A DNA stretch of 64,000 nucleotides from Agriotes lineatus (GCA_940337035.1 CALNHX010001064.1:186001-250000), one strand, 5' to 3'. Shown: positions 1-10,850, counted from the first letter of the stretch. Notes: generated from the letters alone by a model not told the origin. Translations and numbers: made by a program.

Positions 1-1
1 C

Positions 2-283
2 AACAAAAATCTAGAAAAAATTAATCAAAATAAAGAAGTTGTTAATTTCAATGAACCAGTTGCTTATTTCACACGTCAGAGAATACGAAAAACAGACCCC
101 TATTATGATAAAGTAAATGTAACATCTATAGAGAAAAATAAGATTACAGGAATCAGAGAAAAAACAAATAGAGAAACTAATATTCATAATAGAAAAGTTA
201 AAAGGACTAAAAGAAAAATTTGTTCACAGACTCAGCCTCCTAGGTTGGAGTCAAGGCCTTCAAGTTCAAACCCTGAAAACTAA
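2..283 (+). CDS. pol: Errantivirus pol, C-terminal tail (partial)
   Basis: An open frame enters from the left edge and ends at TAA 281-283, leaving the last 93 codons. It is lysine- and asparagine-rich and has no catalytic motif, as expected for the basic tail after the integrase core of a gypsy-like Pol. The identification rests on context: an envelope frame overlaps its end and an LTR follows. The rest of pol, gag and the 5' LTR lie outside the window. The element runs opposite to the ELAV-like gene and sits 3' of that gene's last visible exon, so it is probably in an intron or the 3' flank. Confidence 0.6.
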   Translation, partial: NKNLEKINQNKEVVNFNEPVAYFTRQRIRKTDPYYDKVNVTSIEKNKITGIREKTNRETNIHNRKVKRTKRKICSQTQPPRLESRPSSSNPEN

Positions 284-434
284 TGGATACTTTTCAGAAA
301 ATTTAGGTACAGTTAAGCTATTAAGTCACTATCATAAATTTTATTTTTACTTCAATATTACTGATTTAAGATTAGGATATCAAAAGTTATTAGAAAATGT
401 AGTAACCCTAGAAACAAAAATTCAAAATTCCACT

Positions 435-1817
435 ATGTTTGAATTACTCAACCTAACAAAAGACAATTGTAAACTAATAAAAAACGAACTATCAAAATTT
501 AATTTTAGAAGAAAACGTGCCCTAATAGATGGTTTAGGAACCATAATAAAATACGTTACTGGCAATCCAGATAATAACGATTTAATAGAAATAAATAAAA
601 ATATAGAATCTCTAATCACTACACAAGGTAGAGTCATTAAACAAGTAAATAAATTCACTTCATTTGCGAACCATATTACTGATCGTTACATTCAGGATAT
701 TAATTCAATTCAAACTAATTTAAATTCCTCAGCTCACGCTATCAACAAATTAAGTAGCATAGTCAATACTCAATTATCTCTCCAATATAATCAATACATA
801 AGTCTCAAATTACTTAACATTCTTCGTAGTATTGAAAGAACCATTTCTTTTGCTACTATCGGAATAATTAATTTGGAAATTATTACTAATGATGAATTAA
901 TTGAAATTATTGATCACTTGAAAAATATCTATAAGCCAGCAGAATTACCTGAATTAGACTTGAATCATATGATAACAATAATAGAATTTTCTAAATTTCA
1001 AGTTATCTCAATTAATGAATCGATAACTTGCATAATGTATTTTCCTATCCTAAATGAGTCCTTACAACAATATTCTCGAATTTATCCCATTCCAAATTCA
1101 GAAGATAAAATTTTAATTCCTCCCTACAAATATCATCTGCAAGGTGCACAAGGTGAACTATGGACTGACGAGAAATGCAAAAGTGTAATTAACGAAACAA
1201 TTTGTTTACAAAGTCCAAAAATAAATAAATGTTTATTACTGTCAAAACTTAAAAATTGTACACATGCTCTAGTTAATAATAACTATAAATTATATACTCA
1301 GTTAGATAATGGTTTAATTTTACTTTCTTCTAAATCACCGATTATTGTAACTGAAGAATGCAATAATAAAGTATATCCCACTAGTGTTAAGGAAAATGTT
1401 TTGTTAAATTCAGTAATAAATTGTAAAATTATATTAGACGGTAAGACTTTTGAAGGTGTATCTACAAAATTAATACATCACAATAATTTTAAACTATATA
1501 ATTATAAAACTAATGTGGTTGTACATTTAAAACCAAAACATTTACATGATTTCGTTAGTTTAAAAGAAGAAACTAAATCACTTAAAAAAATTACTAATGT
1601 TAATCCTGTATTTCATATAACACACTTTTCAATTACTATTGTACTTCTAATTTCATTTTGTACTGTATTAGTTATAATATTTGTACTTAGAAATAAGATA
1701 AAGGTTTTTTCAAACCCAAACAACAAGATGAAGCCATATCGATGTCAACAATACCACCAAACACAAAGAACGAGGACGTTCTTCTTTAAAGGATGGACGA
1801 ATTATATTAAACTATAG
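435..1817 (+). CDS. env: Errantivirus envelope glycoprotein (F-like)
   Basis: A 460-codon frame with the layout of insect errantivirus envelopes, which are related to baculovirus F proteins. A furin-type site RRKR is at residues 25-28, directly followed by a hydrophobic glycine-containing segment in the position of the fusion peptide. Several cysteines and N-glycosylation sites lie in the ectodomain, and one membrane anchor is at about 395-418, followed by a short basic tail. The first ATG in the frame is probably not the true start: the frame stays open upstream across the end of pol, and AG acceptors occur there (for example at 228-229), fitting expression from a spliced subgenomic RNA whose start lies further 5'. 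No stop or frameshift is seen, so the copy may be young. The class is clear; the exact lineage is not. Confidence 0.85.
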   Translation: MFELLNLTKDNCKLIKNELSKFNFRRKRALIDGLGTIIKYVTGNPDNNDLIEINKNIESLITTQGRVIKQVNKFTSFANHITDRYIQDINSIQTNLNSSAHAINKLSSIVNTQLSLQYNQYISLKLLNILRSIERTISFATIGIINLEIITNDELIEIIDHLKNIYKPAELPELDLNHMITIIEFSKFQVISINESITCIMYFPILNESLQQYSRIYPIPNSEDKILIPPYKYHLQGAQGELWTDEKCKSVINETICLQSPKINKCLLLSKLKNCTHALVNNNYKLYTQLDNGLILLSSKSPIIVTEECNNKVYPTSVKENVLLNSVINCKIILDGKTFEGVSTKLIHHNNFKLYNYKTNVVVHLKPKHLHDFVSLKEETKSLKKITNVNPVFHITHFSITIVLLISFCTVLVIIFVLRNKIKVFSNPNNKMKPYRCQQYHQTQRTRTFFFKGWTNYIKL

Positions 1818-2130
1818 ACACGGCCTAATCACTAATGAATAACATCTTATCAATAATAAACAGTAAATATTATTCAAATTGTAAACGACTTTAGACTCGT
1901 AAACACTTATGAGTAATATTGTTCTGCAAGATAGTTTAAACTCCAAACCTTAGTTCATAGTAGTTTAAACTTTAAACATTAGATAAGATTATAACCATAT
2001 TATTTATAAGCACAATTGTAATAGCAGCAGTCAGTATTCGTCTTGGCTTCTGCTAGCGATTTACCCAGAAGTTCGTGTTAAGTAATAAAATTATTTTTAA
2101 AACTTAAACCAAAGTTCTTCTTATTTAATT
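1800..2130 (+). repeat. Errantivirus 3' LTR
   Basis: The LTR follows a purine run (AAAGGATGGACG, about 1788-1799). Its ends are short inverted repeats AATTA...TAATT. Inside are a TATA-like TTTATAAG (2003-2010), an initiator-like TCAGT about 25 bases on (2031) and a polyadenylation signal AATAAA (2084-2089), in the usual order. Two imperfect tandem repeats beginning AGTTTAAACT lie near 1931-1975. ATAT follows the end and may be the 4-bp target duplication; its partner is outside the window. The boundaries are inferred because only one LTR is visible. Confidence 0.6.
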
Positions 2131-2445
2131 ATATGCTTAGTTCCTCCACTGGTATTTATTTTCAGTTGTTTTATTAGTGCTAACAGTGTCTGGATGGTAT
2201 TCGGTCTTATCTATTTTGTTTGAGAGGTTGATAGTTTGAATGTTTTGTTTTGTGCTTTTTTTAAATTTCTCCCTTGCTTCTGTTTCATCAGATCCTAGTT
2301 TATTTCTTCATCTTATCTTAGATTACACAGTTTCTTCTATTCCTTGAGAGTATTCTTGTGTTTCAGATTTATTGTTGTCTTCTAAATCGGTTTCGTGTTC
2401 TTCATCTTCTTTTTCTAAAGTTATTTAATTACGGTTTATTTTACG

Positions 2446-2960
2446 GTTTTCCTTCCAGTATTAGTTTATCATACTTTAAATATGCTTCTTTGTCTAGTTT
2501 TCTAGCTTCAATTAATACTGGTTTTGATTTCTTTCTCTCTTCAATAACATCTTTTGATCAGTCTTCTTGAATGTATATAATAGTAGCTGCTAGATTTTTT
2601 CGGTTTGTTAATAATTGTAGTTTTTTCCTATACGTTGTTAATCCAATTAAAATTGGACTATCATATTTCCCCTTGTTTATTCTTTTTAAGAAATCAATCA
2701 CCTCTTCTTGAATGTCTATCTTCATTATTGTCTTTATGATTTTTATTATTTCTTCTTCTAGGTCTCAATAGTTATTCTTTTCTTGTGTTCTTATGCCAAA
2801 GCAGACTTGATTTTTTCACCTCATGTTCCTATCTAACTGGTTGATTTTTTTCTCATTCGCTTCAGTTTTCGTTTGCGTTTCTTTTATTATTCTTTCTAAT
2901 TTGAATTTTTTATTAATATTTTGGTTTATTTTCTCCATTTCTTCTCTAAATATACACCTA
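2446..2960 (-). pseudogene. Decayed RTE-type ORF1 relic
   Basis: Read on the minus strand, short open stretches resemble the small ORF1 that precedes the endonuclease-RT of insect RTE-like elements. They show a charged start, then a motif of the form SPILIGLTTYRKKLQLL, and a C-terminal segment ending LKYDKLILEGKP. Stops and frame changes break it and no RT is attached. The call rests on remembered family resemblance only. Confidence 0.4.
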
Positions 2961-3347
2961 ATCTTGTCTGCACTCTAAAGCACCCTGAAATTGTGCGTGC
3001 AGTTCTCTTTGTAACAGCAACAGCAGCAATTTGAACTACCATTCCTGGAGCTAGTAATATAGGTGGGTACTAAGTACACACAAATCTTAAACTGCAGCTA
3101 ACCTAAAATGATAGCTCCTGCGCATGAGGCAGAAGTGGTCTGCGATACTGCATTTTACTACAAATCATTAAGTAAACAATTTCAATTTTATGTTACTACA
3201 AATGAGAAGTTAATACTGAAAAGTTTGTTAGTTGTTAATTTGAAAATTTGACCATTACGGCATTTTTATGAGTGTCCTATGTTAATGTGTGACATGTTTT
3301 ATAATCCTTATCGTTACAATGAAAGTAGTACTTCTGAAAATTAATAC

Positions 3348-3579
3348 CTGAAACGGCCAGTAGGATAATCGACCGAACCAGCAAAGCGGCTTCTGGCTTG
3401 AGGTGCAAGATAAGGCACCAGTGGTTGGATGGCCCTGGTATAGTTGCGAGGATTCATCGCAAATTGAACGGAAATGGGTTCTGTAGATCCTTCAAGGATT
3501 GCACCATTCAGTTCCTGAACTGACCTTTCCGCTTCCATGCGTTGATCGAATCTTACAAATCCAATGCCTTTCGAGAGAC
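3348..3579 (-). CDS. ELAV-like protein, exon 4: end of RRM2 and hinge
   Basis: The acceptor TTTGATTCCAG precedes GT CTC TCG, which completes the split glycine. The exon holds RNP1 of RRM2 (KGIGFVRF), the C-terminal strand SVQFAMNP and the hinge, which ends PTGRFR before the donor CAG|GTATTA at 3347. In related proteins the next exon starts with YSP and leads to RRM3. The reading frame hits a stop three bases into the intron, so retention would truncate the protein after RRM2. The hinge is diverged from fne/Rbp9 but in register. Confidence 0.85.
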
Positions 3580-4049
3580 CTGGAATCAAAGAATGAGAGA
3601 TCTAACTTTTCAGCTAAACTTACTTTAGGCTTTTATCACATGCACGAAAAGGCAGTTTATGAATTAACAGAAATGCAATAGCGTACTGATGTCATTGTTT
3701 TTAGCAGCTATGTCAATGCTACTGTGAGTAAAAACATTGCCTAAAATAGAGAACTGGTCCATGCACCATGGTTAGCTATAAGTCTCTTCATTGGGCAAGT
3801 ACAAAGCGTGTTCATAAACAAATTTTTGTTGGAACTTTAATATAAGGAAGCAGCTATATTTTAGTTTATTACTGTGTCATATTACTATAGTGATTAATAA
3901 TTAGAAAATGCTAGCGTCAGAATTGATAAGTTTTATTCTTTCATTCTATTTACTTCATGTGTACTCGTATATCTGACTAAGCAAGTTTAATTCTGGCGAA
4001 GCGTGTACCTATACATATATAACAACTACTACCCAAACATCCACAGAAT

Positions 4050-4640
4050 AATAATAATAATAATAATATTTATTTATTCCTTATGTAAATACATAATAAA
4101 CAGAATATCAAGTGAGAACATGTAAGTAACGTCGTCATCCTAGCTTACTACAATATAAAACAACTAAACATCATATTACGCTAAAGAAAAATGAATAATA
4201 ATACATGTACAATAGAACACAATCACACAATAACATGTATAAAACGATGTAGAAAACAAAAAATGAGATACAATACGAATTAATACTTGTTCTTCAAAAA
4301 TAATGTTTAACTTCTGCTGGCAAGTTGTTAAACATTTGTAGCCCTTTATAAAAAATAGATCTTTGCGAACTGGTTCTTGAATATAAGGGCAGTCTAAAAT
4401 GACTACGCCTTCTTAATTGCCTATCATGCACATCTGAATTTAATTGCACCAATTCATTTAAATAGTTTGGAAGCAAACCCTTTTTTAGTTTATAAATCAG
4501 TACCATAGAATTGAAGTCTATACGTTGCTTGATTGATTGAAATTGCAGCGCTTCCAACATTACTTTCACACTAGTTCTTTTGCTACATTTTAAAATTGAC
4601 CTCATCAAGTGTAGCTTGAGGTAATTTATATTGACTCTGT
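4050..4640 (-). pseudogene. CR1/jockey-type retrotransposon 3' end (5'-truncated)
   Basis: The minus strand at 4294-4608 encodes about 104 residues typical of the C-terminus of CR1/jockey-type polymerases: IKQRIDFNSMVLIYKLKKGL, then LPNYLNEL, a basic RQLRRRSHFRLP block and FYKGLQMFNNLP. A short 3' UTR and a (TTA)n tail follow, seen as ATA repeats at about 4049-4068 on the plus strand. This is a 5'-truncated insertion in intron 3 of the ELAV-like gene. Confidence 0.7.
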
Positions 4641-5399
4641 TAATATTTTATTAAATTGTAGTTGATTATCAACATTTGAATGAAGGCATGCATATTATTT
4701 CCACTGTAATTTCTGTAGACGCTTGAGTGACCCAATAGAGATTACTTGCGTATGTGTTTAGTAGTACACCGAGAGTGTATTAAATTGACTGTATTAATAT
4801 TTTGTTTAGAAAACTAAATAAATAGAAATGGTACATACCAGGTACATTATCTCCAGCTTTGGTGACATACTGACGTACTAGGAAAGAGAAGAGAATAAAA
4901 CACAAAATATAACTACAATAAAACAAATTATTCATAAAAATGTATGTATTGTGGTGGCCAAGTGGTTTGTCACTGTGGATGACCACAATTCAAATTATAC
5001 ATAATAATGTATACCGGACGTGCATTCTCAAACTCAGGAATACATAGGAATTTAACTCTACTGAATGTTTGTACAGATTTCTGCTCGCTAGTTCATCTTA
5101 CAGGAAAAGTTAAGCTATCAATAAACAGATAAAAATGTGGCGCATCAAATGACACTACTAATAATAATATTTAATGATATAGAAATAAAAAATATATGTG
5201 TGGCAACAGAATAAGTGTGAGGATGTGAAACTTGGTTACTTAATGAGATAATTAAAGGTGTAGTGTGCAGATATTAATTAGTGAAAGGCTAGATGCATTG
5301 CGATTTGAGTGTAAAGTCAGTTAATAAAGGATAATTTAAAACCAACACTTAAAAATAGTGAAAATACAAGCACAACCAGTGCTGAAGTGATAAATAATA
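4641..5399. other. Intronic stretch, no gene recognised
   Basis: AT-rich sequence of intron 3 of the ELAV-like gene, between a CR1-type tail and an RTE fragment. I see no domain, RNA gene or clear repeat ends. Confidence 0.5.
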
Positions 5400-7735
5400 C
5401 CCAAAACTACTGATGAGTGATCAAAATAGCGAGCAACAATACAAAAAACGGAACAGAAACAGGAGTAAAACAACAATTACAGTTAAGTAATGCTACTGCT
5501 AGAGTATCAGCGAAAGGAAGAGAAAACACAAATAAGGCAAAACAACAGAAATAGGATACAAAAAGCAAAGAACAAGTAAAAGAAAACAGTCAAAAGGACA
5601 TGGATAAAATAATCCTGGAAGAAATCCAAAAAATTAAGGCAGAAATGCAGGATGAATTTGAAGAAAACAAAAAAGATATAAGGAAACTACAAAAAATTAT
5701 AAAGAAGAAAATGAATGGAAAATAAAAAATCTGGTGTGATACACTCACACAACTTCCTTTTACAGTGATCTTATAATTAGTCAAAAATTTCATTTTTATT
5801 CTTTAACCATTTGTTAAAAATTTTCAAAAATTGCAAATTCTACAAAAACGGTACAAAATAGAGTGTTAGTTGAAGAGACAAATTTTCTCTAGAATTTTAA
5901 GGTGAATTCAAAAATGTAATAATATACCGGGAGTTTTATTTAAAATAGGAGTTAATAAAAAAAATAGAAAAAAAAACAAAAGAAACCCACTTTAGAAGTA
6001 TTCAACTGGAAAATCACCTATCTCACATCAATACACATTAAAAATGTAATAAAAATGTAAAGTTTAAAAAAAATCGTTAGAGCCGTTTTTGAAAAAATCG
6101 AAAAAAACTGAAAAATCACAAGAGTAAACACCTACTTCCGGTTATGCGATTTTCTTCAAAAGCTTGCTGTCTCATCTACATAGTACACAAAACTTACATA
6201 TGAAGTTTCAACGCCATACCTCTTTTCGTTTTTGAGATATTCTGTTCACAGACAGACACACACACAGACAGACCAATGAAAAAAAATATGTTTTCAGGGG
6301 ACTCTAAAACGTGAAGATCTGTTGAAAACTCAATTTCGAATTTTTGGGGTGAATCCAATACTTCCTTTATTGTAAAAGGAAGTAAAAAACAGTAATTATA
6401 TAGCATCATTGACCTAGAAGGGATGGTGGAAGCACAGGATTAGCAAACGAAAAAAATAATAAAAGGGCTAGCAACAGATAACGACCACGATATAAAAGAG
6501 AAGGCAGAAAAATTTCTATCAAAGGAAGTTATAGTTAAAGTGAATGTAACAAAACACATTCAAAATAGGCAAGAAATATTCAAGATTCAAACAGGGGAAC
6601 AGACACAAGAAAATGGTGAATAAGAAAAAACTGAAGGGAAGAAAAATAATTATCCATAACGATATAATTATGAAGGGAATGGATATTCAAAATAAAATAA
6701 GATAAATAGCCAAAGAGGGAGAAAGACCTGGAAGCAAAACCAATATGGGATACCAAAAGATAATGATAAATAATAAGTGATACGAATGGAATCAGAAAAA
6801 TAATCAGCTGAAGTACAAGGATTAAAGGTAAACAAGAGAGTCAAAAACCAACCAATAAAGAACAGAACGAAATGATGACAATGGCAAGAAAATGAACAAC
6901 GATATCTAAGATATAAAAAAGAAAATTATTTAAACTAGAGCAATAAGTAAGAAGCAAAAAAGTAAAAAAAAAAGAATGTAAGAAAGCTATTAATACGTGG
7001 AAAAATCATGGAAGTAGCAAGAGAACTCATGAGATATAAGATAAATGTAGCAGCAATTCAAGAGATTAGATGGGAAGGCCAATGAGAAATCAATAAAGAA
7101 GCTGTACAGTGCTGTATTTAGGAGCAGAGAAAAGAGGGAGAAATGGAACTGCCTTCATAGTATTTGGAGAAATGAATGATAAAATAATGCAATTTAAACC
7201 AATTAATGAAAGATTAGCACGTTTGAGAGTAAAGCATAAGCTGGCCAACATATCCATCATAAACGCATACGCCCCACCAAAGTTTCAAGTGAAAAAGACA
7301 AGAAAGACTAGATGAGCTGGAAAAAACAAGCAAAAGCGTATCGAAATATGATATGATGATAGTAATGAACGACTTCAATGGGCAAGTCGGGAAGGAAAAG
7401 TGCTTAAGTGAAGTGACAGAGAAGTTTACATTGCACGATAGCACAAATAATGATAATGGTAACAAGTTGTGCAACTATGCTGCAATAATGAACATGATAA
7501 TGAGCAGCACAAAATTTAAACATAAAACTAAACATGAAGAAACATGGACAATACCTGGAACAATCAGAGATTAGAATATATAGGGGAAAAAACAGATGCT
7601 GACCACTACTTAGTAGTTGCAAGAAACAGAAGAATGAATGGAGAGAGCTGGTAAACAAAGCAAAAACACACAGGCAACTATAATGAAGAGTAAAGCTAAT
7701 TACATAGGTACACAATGAAGAAGGCCCAAGTTAAT
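5400..7735 (+). mobile_element. RTE-clade retrotransposon, 5' part (decayed)
   Basis: Plus-strand fragments run in the order expected for an insect RTE element. A lysine/glutamate-rich ORF1 start lies around 5590-5724. More ORF1-like purine-rich sequence follows 6400. An apurinic-type endonuclease region is at about 7000-7570: KIMEVARELMRYKINVAAIQ, EIRWEGQ, FKPINERLARLRV, IINAYAPP, MMIVMNDFNGQVGKE and SSTKFKHKTKHEETW, the usual RTE endonuclease blocks. Stops and frame changes are frequent, and the reverse transcriptase is missing. A ~650-bp repeat has inserted into the ORF1 region at 5730. The element lies antisense in intron 3 of the ELAV-like gene. Confidence 0.75.
5730..6383 (+). mobile_element. 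~650-bp non-autonomous repeat, copy 1
   Basis: The first of three copies (also 29823-30492 and 30802-31448). It starts TCTGGTGTGATACACTCACA with a small palindrome. ACTTCCTTTTACA follows about 22 bases in and is the exact reverse complement of the terminal TGTAAAAGGAAGT. The 3' end folds as a hairpin, ACTTCCTTT / AAAGGAAGT. A (CAGA)n microsatellite lies in the 3' half near 6247-6274, and there is no coding capacity. The asymmetric ends, 3' hairpin and internal microsatellite suggest a Helitron/Helentron-like passenger, but no CTRR end is seen. Confidence 0.7.
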
Positions 7736-7872
7736 AAACAAAAACAAACTGGAATACAAAAGTCTTTGCACCGAAACACATACGACTTTGACAATGTGTG
7801 TTACTTAGTTACAATTTTGTCTTGATAAAGGTATGCGTATGACTAACATAGTTTGCAAATGAAATGACGTAC

Positions 7873-8026
7873 CAGCAATGTTGTCGTAAATAACACGTGA
7901 AGTAATGATATGTCCATAAGGACTGAACAAGGCGTCCAACTCCTGCTGGGTCATACTCTTTGGCAAACCGGACACAAACAAGTTGGCACCTTGGATTGCT
8001 TCGGAGCTAAGTCTGGCATAAGAGAC
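7873..8026 (-). CDS. ELAV-like protein, exon 3: start of RRM2
   Basis: A 154-nt exon after the acceptor TTCTCTTGCAG and ending at the donor GTACGT. It reads VSYARLSSEAIQGANLFVSG, the RRM1-RRM2 linker and RNP2 of RRM2 (LFVSGL), then the MTQQELDALFSPYG helix and strand region. It ends with one base of a glycine codon that is completed by exon 4. The linker VSYARxSSEAI is an ELAV-family signature. Confidence 0.9.
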
Positions 8027-8321
8027 CTGCAAGAGAAAATTGTCTTCAAACTTGACTGTTCCAAGTTTTATTAAACTCTAAATAAATTGATTTAAGTAAT
8101 TTAAATAAGTTGCTGCACATTGCCAAGTATTTAGGTTGAGCTATTTGGTATTCAAAACATTTGCGAAGAAGATTAACGAATATGACTTTACCCTTAAATT
8201 CTTTGACAAGTCGCACATTTAGGTGTCTTATTGTAGATTTTATAACGTTACTTCTATAATGAACATTGGAGTTGACTTGTGTAAACAATCATACGGTAAA
8301 TTTTTAATTATTGTGACATAC

Positions 8322-8425
8322 CTTGATTGTTTTATTCTCCACTCTCAATCGGTTCAGTTTGAGGATGCCTATTTTGGCATCCTCTGGCCGAAGATATTTG
8401 ATAAATCCGTATCCCATGCTTTGCC
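8322..8425 (-). CDS. ELAV-like protein, exon 2: rest of RRM1
   Basis: A 104-nt exon between the acceptor TTTGTTACAG (ending 8426) and the donor GTATGT (from 8321). It restores the codon split from exon 1 and reads GQSMGYGFIKYLRPEDAKI, containing the RNP1 motif GYGFIKY, then ends at the conserved NKTIK. The length and splice phases match the typical ELAV RRM1 exon. No damage is seen. Confidence 0.9.
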
Positions 8426-8632
8426 CTGTAACAAACGGACTACTAAGATCTCTGTCACTGCACGCAACAAAAATGACAAAAAACAACTATTAATAAAAAA
8501 TCAAAAAGGTTAACTTATGCGGGCTTAAGTTAACCAAATAAAAAAGTCACTAAAAATGATGGCTTATTTTTCGTAATCTATGTTACTATCACAGTTCGTT
8601 AAAACCCCTTACCACACAAATATTTAACAACT

Positions 8633-8675
8633 GCTAAATACGTATTTCGACAGCTAAGCTGCCATCACCAGTAAC
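8633..8675 (-). ncRNA. Probable hammerhead ribozyme motif of the Penelope element
   Basis: On the minus strand the order is GTTA, the core CTGGTGA, a stem-II hairpin GGCAGC-TTA-GCTGTC, then GAA, the 8-base palindrome ATACGTAT as stem III, T as the cleavage base and TAGC, which can pair with GTTA as stem I (one G-U pair). Penelope-like elements are known to carry type I hammerheads with very short palindromic stem III that act as dimers, and the site lies just past the GIY-YIG region, as in the terminal repeats of such elements. One core base differs from CUGANGA (G for A) and there is one extra U before stem II, so this copy may be inactive. Confidence 0.55.
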
Positions 8676-8979
8676 TAAGAAAACTAACACAGCAAAATGG
8701 CAACGGTATGCTCATGACCAAATCACAAATGGTAGTGGACGATTCCCGTGCATTTTTAGAGCTATTTATACTGTCTAACTCGGAGGGCGTGGCCGAGGGC
8801 CATCTAACATGGCCGACGGCCATTTAACTTCAATAAATCATACAAGATGGAGGAAGGAATAGGTCCGCCGTCTTTGTACAAAAGTTTATTATCTCGATTC
8901 TTAAAAATGGCCAAGCTTTCAAAAGAATTTAGTTGCTTTGTTGAAGTTAACGCCTTTACAATTTTTAGGTCACCCTCCT

Positions 8980-9579
8980 TTATACTATAACCCGTTTCGT
9001 AAATATGTTGGCAATACTCGATTTTTCGAATCTGTTGAATCTATAATGAGCTATATGCTCTTTAAACCTAGTACCAAAATTACGACGTATTTGCCCAATA
9101 TATTTAGACTCACAATGGGAACATTTAATTTCGTAAATTCCAGATCTCTCCAAAGTCCTCAGTTTGTCTTTTGGATTTCCCAACAAATTTCTAATATTGT
9201 TGTTTGCATCATACACAACTTTATGGCCCGATTCTTTAAAAATGTTTGCTAGACCCTTTGTAGCCAGGTGAAACGGAGTTTTGATGTACTTGGGTCCTTC
9301 ACTTCTAAGACTGACGAGAGTTGTGGAATTTCGAACGTGCAATATTGTTTTTTGTTTCCTAATCAAATTGTCGTTAATTTTAGAAGGGAAACCATTGTAC
9401 ACAGCGGTACTTTTTATAGTCTGAAGTTCGGTGGTATACCGATCTTTGTTTAAAGGAAAGGTTAACAGTCTATGCACTAAGAAATTTAGAGCAGCCGTTT
9501 TGTGTTCAAAACAATGATTTGAATCTGCTAAAATGAATCTGTTTACATTGGTTTCCTTTCTATAAACACCGAATTCCAA
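8980..9579 (-). pseudogene. Penelope RT C-terminus and GIY-YIG domain fragment
   Basis: The longest intact frame of the Penelope element, 199 codons. It covers the end of the polymerase thumb (VNRFILADSNHCFEHKTAAL, LNFLVHRLL) and the GIY-YIG nuclease: GIYEIKC with CSHC, KYIGQ, then R at RRNFGTRFKEH and the following HIAHYR. This nuclease nicks target DNA for integration. The start is a frameshift or stop, not a true start codon. Confidence 0.8.
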
Positions 9580-10377
9580 TTTATTTTTATTTCTTATTAC
9601 CTACTAACGTATCTAGAAATGGCATTTGTCCTTCGTTTTCCTTTTCATATGTGAATTTTATGCTAGGAAATTTGGAATTTAACTGATTCAAAAAATTATC
9701 AATACTACATTTAGATAAATCAAAAACAGCAAAAATGTCGTCCACATACCTAAACCAAATCCTTGGGAAATACTCTTGTGTTATTCTTAAATTCAGTTTC
9801 GAATTTTGACATAAAAAGGTTGGCAACGAAAGGGGAAAGGCTGTTTCCCATTGCTGTTCCTTCGTGCTGTGGATAGAATTTTCCATCTATTTGAAAGTAA
9901 TTCTGGGACGTGCAATGTGTAGTTAATCTAACTAACTCGTCAATTTTGTTTGAATCCAAATTATTATCCGTAAGTAATTCCAGCAGATAAGTCATAGTTT
10001 GTGGGACTGGTACGCTTGGAAACAAAGAACACACATAAAATGAAACTACAATCTCGCTTTCACCAAGTTCCAAATCTTTAATTTCATTTATAAACTCCAA
10101 CGAAGTTTTGGCAAGTTTCTAAATTTATTTGTTCACCATTTAGATAGGAGGTAAGTCAGGGAGTTAATACCAGAAACAATAGGTCTCACCGTTTTGCCTG
10201 GCTTATGTATCTTAAGTAAAGAATACATTTTTGGCATTTCTGGATTAGAAAGTCAGTGTACGTCTAAGGGCTGGAGTAATAAGTGTGGGACAGGATTTCA
10301 TCACATCCTGTGTTTTAACAATCATGCTCCTTAGGGGAGCCTTTTTTAAAGCTTTGTAGGGTCCATTGTTAAGCAAT

Positions 10378-10650
10378 GTATCATTGGTTGCATAGAAAAC
10401 TGGTACAGCTAGTTTTAGGTTGGTTATACAACGTATGAATAATATGTTGGTGGCATTGTAAGTCTATGTCAAATTTGAGGTTAGCAGGTTAGGTTTTGTG
10501 TCAGTTTGTGTCAAAACTGACAGAAAACCTAACCTGCTAACCTCGAATTTGACATAGACTTACAATGCCACCAACATATTATTCATATGTTTTACAACCA
10601 ACCTAAAACTAGCTGCTAGCTGTACCAATTTTCTAGGCAACCGATGGTAC
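10378..10650. mobile_element. Fold-back element, long-armed copy, inside the Penelope ORF
   Basis: A near-perfect inverted repeat with arms of about 130 bp around a few central bases. The ends read GTATCATTGGTTGC and, reverse-complemented, GTACCATCGGTTGC. It interrupts the Penelope frame exactly between DYFDRV and LLNNGPYK. The inner part (TATGAATAATATG, then GAGGTTAGCAGGTTAGG) is the same palindrome found alone at 28771-28916, 34617-34725 and 36658-36813. The outer ~45 bp of each arm occurs only here. I could not identify a target duplication. Confidence 0.75.
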
Positions 10651-10850
10651 CTACTCTATCAAAATAGTCCTGCTTATCTAAAATAACAATCTGATTACCT
10701 TTGTCAGCCTTTAGATAAAAACATCCTTTGTTGCGCAATCCCTTAATAAGTTCATGGTCTTTTTTAATTGATTCGATGGTTTTACCTTTTCTATCTCTCA
10801 GGTTTTCCAATTTTTTTTTGCAAAATTAAAAAAAGCTTGCAAAATTAAAA

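Larger units (their letters stand above)
8575..10850 (-). mobile_element. Penelope-like element (RT plus GIY-YIG endonuclease)
   Basis: The minus strand carries the Penelope order. An N-terminal block has KADKGNQIVILDKQDYFDRV (about 10650-10720). Downstream of the fold-back insertion it resumes with LLNNGPYKALKKAPLRSMIV, then the fingers motif KMYSLLKIHKPGKTVRPIVS (about 10170-10250), motif A SFYVCSLFPSVP, motif B EGTAMGNSLSPFVANLF, the catalytic RYVDD (about 9740) and PFLDT. A GIY-YIG endonuclease domain with a CxxC finger follows (GIYEIKCSHCESKYIGQ, about 9090-9150). Several frameshifts separate the pieces, so the copy is dead. It lies sense-oriented in intron 1 of the ELAV-like gene. The downstream tail holds a hammerhead-like motif. 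Confidence 0.9.

Noticed and set aside
2..2130. A free virus genome
   Set aside because: LTR, purine tract and host-gene context indicate an integrated retroelement.
1..3347. The RRM3 exon of the ELAV-like gene
   Set aside because: No frame on the minus strand shows the WCIFVYNL or KGFGFV motifs expected of RRM3.
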